From positions 35,866 to 99,865 of the forward strand of contig CALLKY010000066.1 in NCBI GenBank assembly GCA_938083135.1: DNA of 64,000 nt. Direction: 5' to 3'. The stretch's first letter is position 1. Every line of letters begins with the position of its first letter. This DNA comes from an uncultured Alphaproteobacteria bacterium. Its GTDB lineage: Bacteria > Pseudomonadota > Alphaproteobacteria > Bin95. This document shows, in pieces, positions 28,097 through 38,045 of this stretch. The translations under genes were made by a program, and so were the position numbers. The notes under the pieces are model-generated. The model was not told where the DNA came from, did not search any database, and was given only the letters and a program-made list of their open reading frames with translations.

Positions 28097-28400
28097 AGGT
28101 ACATGTATCCCATATTGGGGTATCGGAACTGAAAGGACTGTCTGTATGTCGTCAGCTTATGGCGTATCAAATAAGACGCTTTTTAGAATGAGCAACCAAA
28201 ACCACAAGCCTGCGACACTATCCCTGTGTTGATACCGGAAGGGCCGTTGGTATACAATAGAAGATCAAGCTTGGGGCTTTATGCGTGTTTTCGCTTGGCC
28301 TATTCGGAATTCGGCAATATATCATCTCCTATAGTGTAAGCCCCTGACTGCTTGGGGTTGCAACACTTTTGGCTCTGCGGTTGAGAAGGAACAGATCACA
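28097..28400. other. Divergent intergenic region between the NYN gene and rpoZ
   Basis: 304 bases with no credible open frame. It must hold promoters for both the NYN-parC run (left) and the rpoZ-rsh run (right). Next to the NYN start are a perfect eight-base palindrome TACATGTA (28100-28107) and an imperfect palindrome TATCCCATATTGGGGTA right after it, either of which could be an operator. The middle is A/T-richer than the flanking genes. GAGAAGGA just upstream of 28401 is the rpoZ ribosome-binding site. No convincing sigma-70 pair or RNA gene could be assigned by eye. Confidence 0.5.
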
Positions 28401-28796
28401 ATGGCGCGCGTAACGGTAGAAGATTGCGTAGAACGCATTCCCAACCGCTTCGATCTGGTGGTGCTGGCCGGGCAACGCGCCCGTGACATCGCGACCGGCA
28501 GCGAGCTAATGGTTGATCGCGACCGCGACAAGAACCCGGTTGTGGCGCTGCGCGAAATCGCGGATGCCAATCTTGACCTCGTAGAATTGTTCGACGCTGT
28601 CGTGCGCGCCAGCCAGAAAGTCGCGCCAATCGAAGAGAATGACGATTACGCAGATGATAACGACATCGAATCCCCCGAGGATGATGAACTTGATCTCTCC
28701 GCGCTGGCGCGTGAAGCCCAGGAACAGGGTGCACCTGAACCTGTAAATCGCGACCGTCTGGCGGAAGCCTATGACGCTGGTCAGATCGACACCTGA
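28401..28796 (+). CDS. rpoZ: RNA polymerase omega subunit
   Basis: 131 residues. The N-terminal 60 are the conserved omega fold: [28 protein letters not shown] and [11 protein letters not shown]. The C-terminal half is an acidic alphaproteobacterial extension ([21 protein letters not shown]). Omega chaperones the beta-prime subunit and forms one ppGpp binding site in proteobacteria, which fits the downstream (p)ppGpp synthetase. AGAAGGA lies upstream of the start. Confidence 0.97.
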   Translation: MARVTVEDCVERIPNRFDLVVLAGQRARDIATGSELMVDRDRDKNPVVALREIADANLDLVELFDAVVRASQKVAPIEENDDYADDNDIESPEDDELDLSALAREAQEQGAPEPVNRDRLAEAYDAGQIDT

Positions 28797-28893
28797 TCGC
28801 ACGCGCGCGAATGTGAGTTGATCAGCCCGGTCAGGAGTCCTACGCTAAGCCAAGGACACGAAGCATAGGGTCGAAAGGGCCTGCCGGAACGCC

Positions 28894-31047
28894 ATGATCC
28901 GCCAGTTCGAACTGGTTGAGAAAGTACGAGAGTACGATCCCAACGTCGATGAAGAGCGGATCAACCGAGCTTACGTGTTTGCCATGCAACGCCATGGCTC
29001 CCAGACCCGCGCATCGGGTGATCCTTATTTTCTGCACCCTCTTGAAGTCGCGTCACTTTTGGCGGATATGCGGCTTGATTCCGGCTCCATCGTCACGGCC
29101 CTGCTGCATGACACGGTTGAGGATACGGACGCGACGCTTGAAGATATTTCCCGGCTTTTTGGCGATGATATTGCCCGGCTCGTAGACGGCGTAACGAAGC
29201 TCACAAAACTCGAGCTACAATCGGACCGGACCAAGCAAGCAGAGAACTTCCGCAAGCTGGTCGTCGCGATGTCTGAGGACATCCGCGTGCTCCTGGTGAA
29301 ACTCGCAGACCGACTGCATAACCTGCGCACCCTGAAATATGTGAGGTCCGAGAAAAGCCGACGACGCACCGCGTCCGAAACCTTGGAAATCTACGCACCA
29401 TTGGCGGAACGCATTGGCGTTCAGACCTGGCGGGATGAGCTGGTCGATCTCGCGTTCGCAGAGATCAACCCAGAAGCCCGTGACGGCATCAACACACGGC
29501 TCGAATATCTGCGCAGCAATGGCAAGGAATTGGTCACACAGGTCATTTCTGAGCTGAAACGCATTCTCAGCGACTATAACGTCGAAGCCGAGGTGACGGG
29601 CCGCGAGAAAGCGGCGCATTCCATATGGCTGAAGATGCAGCGCAAAGATGCGCCTTTTGAAGCTTTGACCGACATTATGGCCTTCCGCGTCTCCGTACCT
29701 GAGATCGCGGACTGTTATCAGGCCTTGGGTGCCATTCACGCTTCCTTCCCTGTCCTGCCTGGACGGTTCAAAGACTTTATCTCAACGCCAAAACCCAACG
29801 GCTATCAATCGATCCATACGGCTGTAATTGGGCCAGAACAGATGCGGATTGAGGTGCAAATCCGCACCACAGAAATGCATCAGGTTGCTGAATATGGCGT
29901 GGCTGCACATTGGCGCTACAAGCAAGGCGGCGAAGGCCATGGCGGCAGGCAATATGGCTGGATACGCGGTCTCCTGGACATTCTGGACCAAGCGGGTGGA
30001 CCGGAAGAATTCCTAGAGCACACCAAGCTGGAGATGTATCAGGACCAAGTCTTCTGCTTCACGCCCAAGGGGGATCTGATTAGCCTGCCAAACGGCGCGA
30101 CGATCATTGATTTCGCCTATGCAGTTCATTCTGAGGTCGGTGACAAATGTGTCGGCGCGAAGGTGAACGGGCGCATGGCGCCGGTGCGAACGCGCCTCAA
30201 GAACGGCGATCAGGTGGACATTCTGACGGCGCGCAATCACACGCCCTCCCCTGAATGGGAACGGTTCGTGGTGACAGGACGCGCCCGCGCCAGCATCCGC
30301 CGCATGATCAGGCTAGAGCAGCGCGACCAATTCATCGCCCTTGGCCGTGAGGTCGTCCGCCGCGTTTTAACAAGCGCCGGGCGCACATTCTCAGAACGCG
30401 AACTTGGCCCCGCCCTGGATCGCTTTAAATTGGATGATGTTGAAGACCTCTACTCGAACTTAGGCGAAGGCCTGCATACGGAAGGCGAACTTGCAGCCGT
30501 ATTCCAGCCCGTCAAGCCAGAATTCGATGTCGACGAAGCCGCACTTGCACGAGCGAAGCCAATCGCAAGCCCCGCTTCTGCCGATGGTACGCGTCCAAAA
30601 GCACTGACACTCAAGGGCCTTATACCTGGCATGGCCGTTCATTACGCCCGCTGCTGCCACCCTCTGCCAGGAGACCGCATTGTTGGTATCGTCACAACGG
30701 GCAAGGGTGTTGCCATCCATATGTCCGAGTGCTCAACCCTGGAAGCATTCGGCCACACACCTGAGCGATGGCTGGATGTTGACTGGAATGATGGGTCGGA
30801 GTTGGAAAACCATACCGGGCGGGTGCGGGTCATCCTAGCAAACGAGCCGGGATCACTTGGTGCCATGTCAAATACCATTGGAAAGCACAAAGGTAACATT
30901 TCCCATTTAAGGTTCGCCAATCGCGCGGCAGACTTTTTTGAATTGATGGTCGATATTGAGGTTGAGAGTTTGGACCACCTCGCCAACATTATAGCTGCGT
31001 TGCGTACGGATAGTCTGATCACGTCGATAGAACGGGAAGGCGCTTAA
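28894..31047 (+). CDS. spoT: Bifunctional (p)ppGpp synthetase/hydrolase
   Basis: 717 residues with all RSH domains. The HD hydrolase has an intact HDTVED at 72-77. The synthetase domain follows at about 200-330, then TGS (QVFCFTPKGDLISLP), a helical and zinc-finger part (YARCCHPLPGD) and a C-terminal ACT domain. The synthetase loop reads LPGRFKDFI: the RFKD form marks bifunctional enzymes, where RelA-only proteins have ExDD. It is probably the only long RSH, making and destroying the stringent-response alarmone. Follows rpoZ by 97 bases. Confidence 0.96.
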   Translation: MIRQFELVEKVREYDPNVDEERINRAYVFAMQRHGSQTRASGDPYFLHPLEVASLLADMRLDSGSIVTALLHDTVEDTDATLEDISRLFGDDIARLVDGVTKLTKLELQSDRTKQAENFRKLVVAMSEDIRVLLVKLADRLHNLRTLKYVRSEKSRRRTASETLEIYAPLAERIGVQTWRDELVDLAFAEINPEARDGINTRLEYLRSNGKELVTQVISELKRILSDYNVEAEVTGREKAAHSIWLKMQRKDAPFEALTDIMAFRVSVPEIADCYQALGAIHASFPVLPGRFKDFISTPKPNGYQSIHTAVIGPEQMRIEVQIRTTEMHQVAEYGVAAHWRYKQGGEGHGGRQYGWIRGLLDILDQAGGPEEFLEHTKLEMYQDQVFCFTPKGDLISLPNGATIIDFAYAVHSEVGDKCVGAKVNGRMAPVRTRLKNGDQVDILTARNHTPSPEWERFVVTGRARASIRRMIRLEQRDQFIALGREVVRRVLTSAGRTFSERELGPALDRFKLDDVEDLYSNLGEGLHTEGELAAVFQPVKPEFDVDEAALARAKPIASPASADGTRPKALTLKGLIPGMAVHYARCCHPLPGDRIVGIVTTGKGVAIHMSECSTLEAFGHTPERWLDVDWNDGSELENHTGRVRVILANEPGSLGAMSNTIGKHKGNISHLRFANRAADFFELMVDIEVESLDHLANIIAALRTDSLITSIEREGA

Positions 31048-31053
31048 CGGAGC

Positions 31054-31677
31054 ATGTTTGGCAGACGGAAGCCGCAAGGAACAACGGATAAAGTGCGTGC
31101 ATGGCTATGGCCGCGCGGCGGATTTAAGCGCGTCCTGCGATATCTATGGCGGCGTGTCGCCCGTATCCGCGCAACGCCACATGGAATCGCAGCCGGTTTC
31201 GCTGCAGGTGCCGCTGTCAGCTTCCTGCCACTCCTTGGACTGCACTTTGTACTTGGCGCTGCTTTAGCGCTAGCCACCCGAGCCAGCGTCATTGCTGCGA
31301 TCCTGGGCACGGCAGTGGGTAATCCGTGGACGTTCCCGTTCATCTGGCTCGGCTCCTACAAGCTTGGTCACGCCATCGGAATTGGCAAAGACGGCGTGGC
31401 CGACAGCAGCATCGGCCAGAGCCTGAAAACAGCAGCAGATGATTTGTTGAGCGGTCATTTCCGCGATGCCGCGATTGAAAGCTGGCCAGTTCTGGCCCCA
31501 GCATTGGTCGGCGGTGCCATTATGGCAGCAGTGGTATGGGCGCTGCTATATTTCACAATTCGTCCCGTCGTCGACCGATACCAGACGCGGCGCAGCCTAA
31601 ACATGGCGGCAGGCCGTGCACGTTGGCGGCGCCCGAAGCCACCTGCGAAAGAAGCTTCAGGGGAGCTACCCGGATGA
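31054..31677 (+). CDS. DUF2062 membrane protein
   Basis: 207 residues. A basic N-terminal segment ([25 protein letters not shown]) is followed by the DUF2062 core: [28 protein letters not shown] and [11 protein letters not shown] second hydrophobic pair of helices lies near 155-180 and a basic tail follows. Probably an inner-membrane protein of unknown function. It begins six bases after the rsh stop and overlaps pdxJ by 4 bases (ATGA), so it is co-transcribed with both. Confidence 0.9.
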   Translation: MFGRRKPQGTTDKVRAWLWPRGGFKRVLRYLWRRVARIRATPHGIAAGFAAGAAVSFLPLLGLHFVLGAALALATRASVIAAILGTAVGNPWTFPFIWLGSYKLGHAIGIGKDGVADSSIGQSLKTAADDLLSGHFRDAAIESWPVLAPALVGGAIMAAVVWALLYFTIRPVVDRYQTRRSLNMAAGRARWRRPKPPAKEASGELPG

Positions 31678-32417
31678 CTGGAACAGCCTTACGCCTCGGC
31701 GTGAATATCGACCATGTGGCGACTGTGCGAAACGCGCGCGGCGGCGACTACCCCTCCCCGCTGCGCGCCGCGCAGATGGCCGCCGAAGCTGGTGCAGACG
31801 GGATCACAGCTCATTTGCGCGAGGACCGCCGGCATATCCAGGACGCAGACATCCCCCTGCTGCGTCATGAGGTGCCATTACCGCTGAACTTTGAAATGGC
31901 GGCGACTGCAGAAATGGTCGCCATCGCAGCGGAGCATAAACCGCACGCTGCCTGCATCGTGCCCGAAAAGCGCGAAGAAGTTACAACAGAAGGCGGTCTC
32001 GACGCCGCCGGGCAGCACAACAGGCTTTCCCCGATCGTCAGGGAGTTGGCCAATGCCGGTTGCCGCGTCTCGCTCTTCATTGAAGCAGACTCTGCACAAT
32101 TGAAAGCCGCTGCCAGCCTTGGCGCGCCAGTGGTCGAGCTGCATGCGGGGCGATATTGCGAACTCGAGGGGGCCGCCCAACAGGCTGAGCTTGAACGCAT
32201 CACAGCCGCAGCGCGTGAGGGGGCCGCCCTTGGCCTAGAAGTTCATATTGGTCACGGGCTGACTTTCGAAAACGTCAAACCCATCGCCGCGATTGCAGAG
32301 GCTAAAGAGCTGAATATCGGCCATTTCTTGATCGCTGAAGCGATTTTTCTTGGGCTTGGCCCCGCTGTGCAGGAAATGCGCCGCTTGATGAATGAAGCCC
32401 GCGGGATCAGCCAATGA
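31674..32417 (+). CDS. pdxJ: Pyridoxine 5'-phosphate synthase
   Basis: 247 residues from ATG 31674, which overlaps the DUF2062 stop; AGGGGAGC lies upstream. The TIM-barrel starts [18 protein letters not shown]. Phosphate and active-site strands include [16 protein letters not shown] and VEIHIGHGL-like [12 protein letters not shown]. It condenses 1-deoxyxylulose-5-phosphate with 3-amino-2-oxopropyl phosphate in de novo vitamin B6 synthesis. Overlaps acpS, the classic pdxJ-acpS pair. Confidence 0.97.
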   Translation: MTGTALRLGVNIDHVATVRNARGGDYPSPLRAAQMAAEAGADGITAHLREDRRHIQDADIPLLRHEVPLPLNFEMAATAEMVAIAAEHKPHAACIVPEKREEVTTEGGLDAAGQHNRLSPIVRELANAGCRVSLFIEADSAQLKAAASLGAPVVELHAGRYCELEGAAQQAELERITAAAREGAALGLEVHIGHGLTFENVKPIAAIAEAKELNIGHFLIAEAIFLGLGPAVQEMRRLMNEARGISQ

Positions 32418-32836
32418 TCATTGGCCTTGGCAGCGATCTGATTGATATTCGCAGGATTGAAAAAACGCTTGAACGCTTCGGCGACCGGTTCTTGGATCGC
32501 ATATTCACTGAAGTGGAGCGCACCAAGTCTGACCGGCGGGCCGGGCGTGTTGAATCCTATGCCAAACGCTTCGCCGCAAAGGAAGCCTGCTCCAAAGCGC
32601 TTGGCACCGGATTAAGGAAGGGCGTGTTCTGGCGGGATATGGGCGTGATCAATTTGCCCGGTGGCAAGCCAACGATGAAGCTCACCGGTGGTGCCGCTGA
32701 ACGCCTTGCATTCCTAACACCCCCTGGCATGAAGCCGATCATTGACATCACCATCACCGATGAGCCGCCCTTGGCGCAGGCGATGGTCATTATCTCGGCG
32801 GTGCCAACAGATATGGCCGCGCAAATAGGTCGGTAA
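32414..32836 (+). CDS. acpS: Holo-[acyl-carrier-protein] synthase
   Basis: 140 residues. Metal and CoA-binding residues are Asp8 in [13 protein letters not shown] and Glu57 in [15 protein letters not shown]. Transfers phosphopantetheine from CoA to apo-ACP, switching on fatty acid synthesis. ATGA overlap with pdxJ. Length is slightly above the 120-130 residues common in enterics, in line with alphaproteobacteria. Confidence 0.96.
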   Translation: MIIGLGSDLIDIRRIEKTLERFGDRFLDRIFTEVERTKSDRRAGRVESYAKRFAAKEACSKALGTGLRKGVFWRDMGVINLPGGKPTMKLTGGAAERLAFLTPPGMKPIIDITITDEPPLAQAMVIISAVPTDMAAQIGR

Positions 32837-32917
32837 CGCGGTCTTCAGTTCCCAAGCGCCTAATTGCGCCATATTCTTCTGTAAGATGCTCACCTGTAAT
32901 CTGCCTTGGAGGCTGCC

Positions 32918-35500
32918 GTGCGCCCGACCCTGCCGCTGAAAGCCAAGCTGCTCCGCTTTGCGGCGCGCGGCCTGATCGCAGCAGAACGGCTTTGGCGCGG
33001 CCTATGGCCAGCGCAAGGCTTTATCGCCGGATATGCCGCCCTGGCGTTTTCGGGCGCGCTTGATGATGCGCATTGGCTGATCCGCCTGGCTATCGCTTTG
33101 GTGGCGCTTGGCGGCACCGGATGGGGTATCTGGACCCTTTCACGCCGCTATCAACTGCCAACACAGTCTGAAGCAGAGCAGCGCCTTGAGCAGGATGCCA
33201 ACCTGCCTCACCGCCCATTCCAAACCCTCGCCGACACCCCATCAACCGAGACACCAGAGGCTGAAGCGGCATGGGCAGCCCATATCGCCCGAATGGGCCA
33301 AGCAATCCGCCGCGTGCGCTTGGGTGCGCCCCGAATTGGGCTGGGGCGCCGTGACCCCTGGGCGCTGCGCCATGCAAGCCTGTTGCTCCTCATTGGCGGA
33401 TTGGCTCTCGGCTGGGGCGAGCTCGGCCCTCGCGCTTTACGTGCCATGCAGGTTTGGCCTGTCACAGCCCCCATTCCAAGCAATGTCGAGGTTTGGATCA
33501 ACCCGCCCACTTATACCGGTGCAGCCCCCATCCGCGCCTCGACAACATTAGATGAGATCGTGGTGCCAGCGGGCAGTATCCTGAAGGCTGTTGCTGAAAC
33601 GGCGAAGGGCGCGCCGAGTCTCAACGTAGATGGCGAAACCATCGCATTTGAAGCGTTAGACTCCATCAACGCCTACGCTGTTGAAACGGAAATCACCGGA
33701 GGTGAGGCCGTTACGCTGACGGAGACAGACGGCATCATTCTCGCTGAGTGGCCACTGGTCGTAGTACCCGATGCGCCGCCGACAGCAAGCTTTGTGGATA
33801 CGCCCGCCATCTCCGGCGCTGGCGTCATTCGCTTCAACTACAAGCTTGGCGATGATTACGGCGTTGCCCATGGCAAGCTGAATTTCACACCGAGCGATGG
33901 CGAACTGCCGGGTGGATTTGGCGATGCTGACAGCATTCCTCTACCTCTACCGCCCAATGTGCGGACGGCAACAGGCGCGCTGTTCCGGGATTTGACCGCG
34001 CACCGCTGGGCTGGCCGGACCGTCAAGCTTCAGTTGGACGTGACGGATGGCATTGGCCAAACCGGGCAAAGCAAAAGCCTGAACTTCCCCCTGCCCGAAC
34101 GACAGTTTGAACACCCCATCGCCCGCGCCATCATCTCCGCGCGCAAAGAACTCGACGCTGAACCACGCAAACGCGAGCCTATCGCGTCCACAATTGGTAA
34201 GCTGATGCGCGCGTCAGACGCCTATGACGGCAGCGCCACGGTTATGACTGCACTCGGCATCGCGCGCGCCCGGCTATTGGTTGACCGCACGGAACGCTCC
34301 TACGATCTCGCGCGCGAATTAATGTGGGAGATCGCGCTTCGGCTGGAAGATGGCGACCTTTCCGCTGCTGAACGCGCCCTGCGCAAAGCGCGTGAGCGAT
34401 TGGCGGAAGCCCTGGCGCGCGGCGCACCGCCAGAAGAAATTGCGCGGCTCGTCGAAGAATTAAAACGCTCCGTTGATCGAATGATGCAGGCTTTGGCCCG
34501 CGCCCAGCAGAATAACCAAGCCCAGCCGCAGCAGATGGATCGCAATGCCCAAATCATGCGCGGCCAGGATTTGATGCGCATGCTAGACCGGATCCGCGAA
34601 CTCAACGAAGCCGGGGCCCGCGACGCCGCGCAAGAAGCTTTGGCGCAGGTTGACCGGATGCTGGAGCAACTCTCAAACGCTCGGGTGATGAACCAGAACG
34701 GACAGCGCCTGCAGCAAATGATGGAAGGCCTGCAGGAAGCCCAAAACCTCGCCCGTCAGCAGCAACAGCTGATGGATGAAACCATGCGCAGCCAACAAGG
34801 GCAGCAGGGGCAACAGGGGCAGCGTGGGCAGCAGGGCCAGTCACGGCAGCAGGGCCAGTCCGGGCAGCAAGGGCAATCTGGGCAGCAAGGACAATCCGGA
34901 CAGAGGGGCCAAGGGCAGCAAGGCCAAATGGGACAGGGCCAGCAAGGTCAAGGACAACAAGGCCAAAACCCGCAGGGGCGTGGCGGCCAGGGCCAAAATG
35001 GTCAAGGTCAAAATGGGCAAGATGGCCAAGCACTGGCAGGACGGCAGGACTCGCTCCGCCGAGCGCTCGGCGAAGTGATGCGGCAATTAGGGGAAAATGG
35101 CGATATTCCAGGCGGCTTGGGCGCTGCCGAGCGCGCTATGCGTGATGCAATCAACGGCTTGAACCAGGGCGATCAGCAAGGAGCACTTGGTGCGCAGGGT
35201 GAGGCTGTTCAGCAATTGCAGGAAGCTGCCCGCAGCATGGCAGAACAATTGGCGCAGCAGCTTGGTCAACAACCAGGCCAGGGCCAGGGCCAAGGCCAGA
35301 ACGGCCAAGCCAACCAAGGCGGCACGGACCCACTTGGCCGGGCAACCAGAGGCCGATCAAGCGGTGGCGTGCAGATTCCAGACATCAGTGCCCTGCAGCG
35401 CGCCCGCACAATCCAGGACGAACTTCGCCGCCGCGCAGGCGACCGCGCCCGCCCACCGGTCGAGCGGGATTACTTGGAACGGCTGCTAGAGCGTTTCTAA
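32918..35500 (+). CDS. TIGR02302-family (DUF4175) membrane protein with Gln/Gly-rich repeats
   Basis: About 860 residues from GTG 32918, with TTGGAGG five bases upstream; a TTG at 32906 inside that ribosome-binding site is less likely. Two hydrophobic segments near 35-75 and one near 150-175 place it in the inner membrane. A long periplasmic-type part follows, with a domain around 215-290 (WINPPTYTGAAP) and then helical segments. Residues of about 625-705 are a run of QGQ/GQQGQ repeats, and further QGQGQ lies near 785. The family is known from alphaproteobacteria with no established function. It stands 81 bases after acpS and may be its own unit. Confidence 0.87.
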   Translation: MRPTLPLKAKLLRFAARGLIAAERLWRGLWPAQGFIAGYAALAFSGALDDAHWLIRLAIALVALGGTGWGIWTLSRRYQLPTQSEAEQRLEQDANLPHRPFQTLADTPSTETPEAEAAWAAHIARMGQAIRRVRLGAPRIGLGRRDPWALRHASLLLLIGGLALGWGELGPRALRAMQVWPVTAPIPSNVEVWINPPTYTGAAPIRASTTLDEIVVPAGSILKAVAETAKGAPSLNVDGETIAFEALDSINAYAVETEITGGEAVTLTETDGIILAEWPLVVVPDAPPTASFVDTPAISGAGVIRFNYKLGDDYGVAHGKLNFTPSDGELPGGFGDADSIPLPLPPNVRTATGALFRDLTAHRWAGRTVKLQLDVTDGIGQTGQSKSLNFPLPERQFEHPIARAIISARKELDAEPRKREPIASTIGKLMRASDAYDGSATVMTALGIARARLLVDRTERSYDLARELMWEIALRLEDGDLSAAERALRKARERLAEALARGAPPEEIARLVEELKRSVDRMMQALARAQQNNQAQPQQMDRNAQIMRGQDLMRMLDRIRELNEAGARDAAQEALAQVDRMLEQLSNARVMNQNGQRLQQMMEGLQEAQNLARQQQQLMDETMRSQQGQQGQQGQRGQQGQSRQQGQSGQQGQSGQQGQSGQRGQGQQGQMGQGQQGQGQQGQNPQGRGGQGQNGQGQNGQDGQALAGRQDSLRRALGEVMRQLGENGDIPGGLGAAERAMRDAINGLNQGDQQGALGAQGEAVQQLQEAARSMAEQLAQQLGQQPGQGQGQGQNGQANQGGTDPLGRATRGRSSGGVQIPDISALQRARTIQDELRRRAGDRARPPVERDYLERLLERF
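34794..35030 (+). repeat. Tandem CAGGGCCAG-type repeats coding a Gln-Gly tract
   Basis: Within the TIGR02302 gene, short imperfect copies of GGGCAGCAAGGGCAATC-like units repeat for about 240 bases, encoding (GQQGQS)n and (GQGQ)n. Copies differ mainly at third positions, so the protein tract rather than the DNA seems to be kept. The array is a likely site of length variation by slippage. Confidence 0.7.
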
Positions 35501-35516
35501 AGACTTAGGCTTAAGC

Positions 35517-35852
35517 TCACGCTTCGCCTGGTTCCGGGCTGAAGTGGTCTTTCAGCTTATTCGGGACCTTTTCCCATTTTTCAGCATCTTCCGGGCTGTC
35601 GCCTTTGCGGATGATGTTGGGCCATGCCTCGGAATAGTCACGGTTGAATTCAACCCATTCTTCAGCACCCGGTTCCGTATCCGGCTTGATCGCCTCGATC
35701 GGGCATTCTGGCTCGCAGACGCCACAATCAATGCACTCATCCGGATGGATCACGAGCATATTCTCACCGACATAAAAGCAATCGACCGGGCAGACCTCCA
35801 CGCAGTCCATATACTTACATTTGATGCAAACTTCAGTGACGACGTAGGTCAT
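35517..35852 (-). CDS. fdxA: 7Fe ferredoxin (FdxA type)
   Basis: 111 residues from ATG 35852 ([17 protein letters not shown]), the conserved alphaproteobacterial start; longer frames upstream are not family-like. Two cluster motifs are seen: [17 protein letters not shown], whose spacing suits a 3Fe-4S site sharing ligands, and [12 protein letters not shown] for a 4Fe-4S. A C-terminal helix ([18 protein letters not shown]) follows. A small soluble electron carrier. It points toward the end of the TIGR02302 gene and stands apart from the MFS gene. Confidence 0.95.
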   Translation of the reverse strand: MTYVVTEVCIKCKYMDCVEVCPVDCFYVGENMLVIHPDECIDCGVCEPECPIEAIKPDTEPGAEEWVEFNRDYSEAWPNIIRKGDSPEDAEKWEKVPNKLKDHFSPEPGEA

Positions 35853-35943
35853 CGGCAGGGATCCCGGCAAGTGACGTGGTGTTGAACCATTCCATATCGC
35901 GCCCTGCCCCGCCAATCAATGCGGCGCGTGAGCGCGCGCAACA

Positions 35944-37170
35944 CTATCGCTTGAGGCGCAGTGTCAGCAACATCAGCGTGACGATGACGCCTGATAAGGC
36001 ATAGAGCGCCAGTGTAAACCCGCCTGTCGCTTCCGATATCGCCCCAAGTGCCAAAGGCCCTGTGACACCGCCGATCTCTGCTGCGGAGAAAAATAGGCCG
36101 GACGCAGCCCCCGCCCGCCTTGGCCCGATTTCCGGCATTTCCACCAGGATGAGAATCGCGACCGTCATAAGCGATGACCTGGCGATTCCTTGCATTGCCA
36201 AGCCCAGCCCGAGCATAGGCCCAGGGTCCGAATGCAGCAGGACTGTCGCCGCCAACGCCGCCACGAGTAGGCCGATCAACACGTGGAACCGCCGTTCGGG
36301 TGTCGCTAGGCGTGGGATTAGCAGAGACCCGGCGACGCCAATTAACGTCGGGATCATCGCCCACAGATCTGCCGCTTTCGGCTCCAATCCGCTGGTGCGC
36401 AGCAATGTCGGCAGCCAGTTATTGAGGCCGTGATTGAAGAAGAACACGCCAACACTCAACAGCAACATCAGCCGCACGGTCGGCAGCCGCAACAGTTCCT
36501 TGTAGACAAGCATTTGCGGCTGACGTGGCTCTGCCGCCAAGCGCCGTTCAATCGCACGCGCTTCCGGATGAGCGGAAAGCACCAACCAAACGAACGCCGC
36601 AAGTGCTGTAACCCCGGAATAGACGCTCAACACCATGCGCCAGTCTTGGTCAAACAGCGGCATCAGTACCGGATTGGTGAACGCTAGGCCCGATATCATG
36701 CCGAGCGATGGACCGGTTATATAGACGCCCATAGCGAAAGCCCTGTCCTTGCCTTCAAACCAGAGCGCAATCACCTTTGGCGCACCGACTGAAATCAATG
36801 GCCCGCCAAGGCCAAAGATGGCGACGGCGAACAACAGGAAGCCGTAACTTTCGGCAGAGGCACGCAGCAGACCGCTGGCAACAATCACCATTGTCGCAAC
36901 GAAGAGCGTGCGGCGCGGCCCAAATCGATCCATCGCAGCACCACCGGGCGCTGCCGCCACGATGTAAACGAGCTGCCAAGCGCCAAACACGGCCCCCATA
37001 GCAGCATAACCAATGCCCAGGTCCCGCGTGATTGGCCCGACCAGTGGTGCCAGCGATCCCGCTGTCAGCCCAAAACACGCATATAGCAGCCACACGCCCG
37101 CCAGCATCGCCCACCTATAAGGATGGTCTGCTGCTAAGGCTTCGATGGAGGATGTGGAACCGCGCGCCAT
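35944..37170 (-). CDS. MFS transporter (CynX/NimT-like)
   Basis: 408 residues with twelve hydrophobic helices. The N-terminal half has AGSLAPLVGPITRDLGIGYAAMG and the loop DRFGPRRT (GxxxDRxGRR motif). The fold resembles proton-linked exporters or organic-anion importers. It is divergent from the SDR / metallo-hydrolase / monooxygenase / esterase operon with 79 bases between the starts, so it may carry that pathway's substrate. The substrate is unknown. Confidence 0.88.
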   Translation of the reverse strand: MARGSTSSIEALAADHPYRWAMLAGVWLLYACFGLTAGSLAPLVGPITRDLGIGYAAMGAVFGAWQLVYIVAAAPGGAAMDRFGPRRTLFVATMVIVASGLLRASAESYGFLLFAVAIFGLGGPLISVGAPKVIALWFEGKDRAFAMGVYITGPSLGMISGLAFTNPVLMPLFDQDWRMVLSVYSGVTALAAFVWLVLSAHPEARAIERRLAAEPRQPQMLVYKELLRLPTVRLMLLLSVGVFFFNHGLNNWLPTLLRTSGLEPKAADLWAMIPTLIGVAGSLLIPRLATPERRFHVLIGLLVAALAATVLLHSDPGPMLGLGLAMQGIARSSLMTVAILILVEMPEIGPRRAGAASGLFFSAAEIGGVTGPLALGAISEATGGFTLALYALSGVIVTLMLLTLRLKR

Positions 37171-37249
37171 GATCTCACCGCCATACCATTGCGCCCGCCC
37201 CGCCGCTAAGGGCAGGATGCCACAGGGCGTTTGGAGAGGAACTCACGCG

Positions 37250-38023
37250 ATGGGACGGCTAGACGGCAAAGGTGCTGTTGTTACAGGCGGCGCTGGCGGC
37301 ATCGGCAAGGCAATTGCTGCTGCCTTTGTTAGAGAAGGTGCTGCCGTAGCAATCGTCGACCTTGATCGGGCAGCGGTCGATGCGGCCATGGCGGACACGG
37401 GGGCTGCAATCGCCATCGCGGCTGACGTGACAGACTTGGCCGCCGCTGAAGCAATGGCGGCAACCGCGATCAACGCGCTTGGCCACGTGAATATCGTCGT
37501 CGCCAATGCCGGTGTATCTGGGCGCGGTCGGCTGGCAGATATTGACGAAGCGATGATCGATCACGTGATCGGCGTCAATGTCAAAGGCGTTATTCTGACC
37601 GCCAAAGTCTTCGCTGAGCACCTGACCGGGATCGGCAAAGCAGGCGGTGACGCAAATATTATCAATATGTCCAGCCAGGCCGGACGCAAGGGCTGGCCTG
37701 AACTCACGGTCTATTCTGCGTCCAAGGCCGCCGTTATGGGCTTCAGCCGGGGTTTAGCTGTGGAGCTTGCGCCCTATGTCAGGACAAACACCATCTGTCC
37801 GGGCTATATTCGGGACGCGGGCATGTTGTGGCGGAACTGGGCAGCTGAAAGCGATGCCGCTGGTGAAGCGCACGGCAAGTCGTTCGCAGAACAGCATTGG
37901 CCGCTCGCCAGGCTACAAGGACCGGAAGATGTAGCGAACGCAGCCGTGTTCCTTGCGTCAGAAGAAGCGCAGGAAATTACGGGCCAGGCAATTAATGTGT
38001 CCGGTGGCGTGGTGATGGATTGA
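37250..38023 (+). CDS. Short-chain dehydrogenase/reductase
   Basis: 257 residues from ATG 37250, with GGAGAGGA upstream. NAD(P)-binding TGGAGGIG is at 12-19, NAG at 86-88 and the catalytic Ser (141/142) with Tyr155 and Lys159 in VYSASK. Asp37 at the end of strand 2 (VAIVDLDR) suggests NAD rather than NADP. It oxidises or reduces an alcohol/ketone of unknown nature. First gene of a four-gene operon with a metallo-hydrolase, a monooxygenase and an esterase. Confidence 0.92.
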   Translation: MGRLDGKGAVVTGGAGGIGKAIAAAFVREGAAVAIVDLDRAAVDAAMADTGAAIAIAADVTDLAAAEAMAATAINALGHVNIVVANAGVSGRGRLADIDEAMIDHVIGVNVKGVILTAKVFAEHLTGIGKAGGDANIINMSSQAGRKGWPELTVYSASKAAVMGFSRGLAVELAPYVRTNTICPGYIRDAGMLWRNWAAESDAAGEAHGKSFAEQHWPLARLQGPEDVANAAVFLASEEAQEITGQAINVSGGVVMD

Positions 38024-38045
38024 ATGAACAAGGGGGAAGCAGGCG

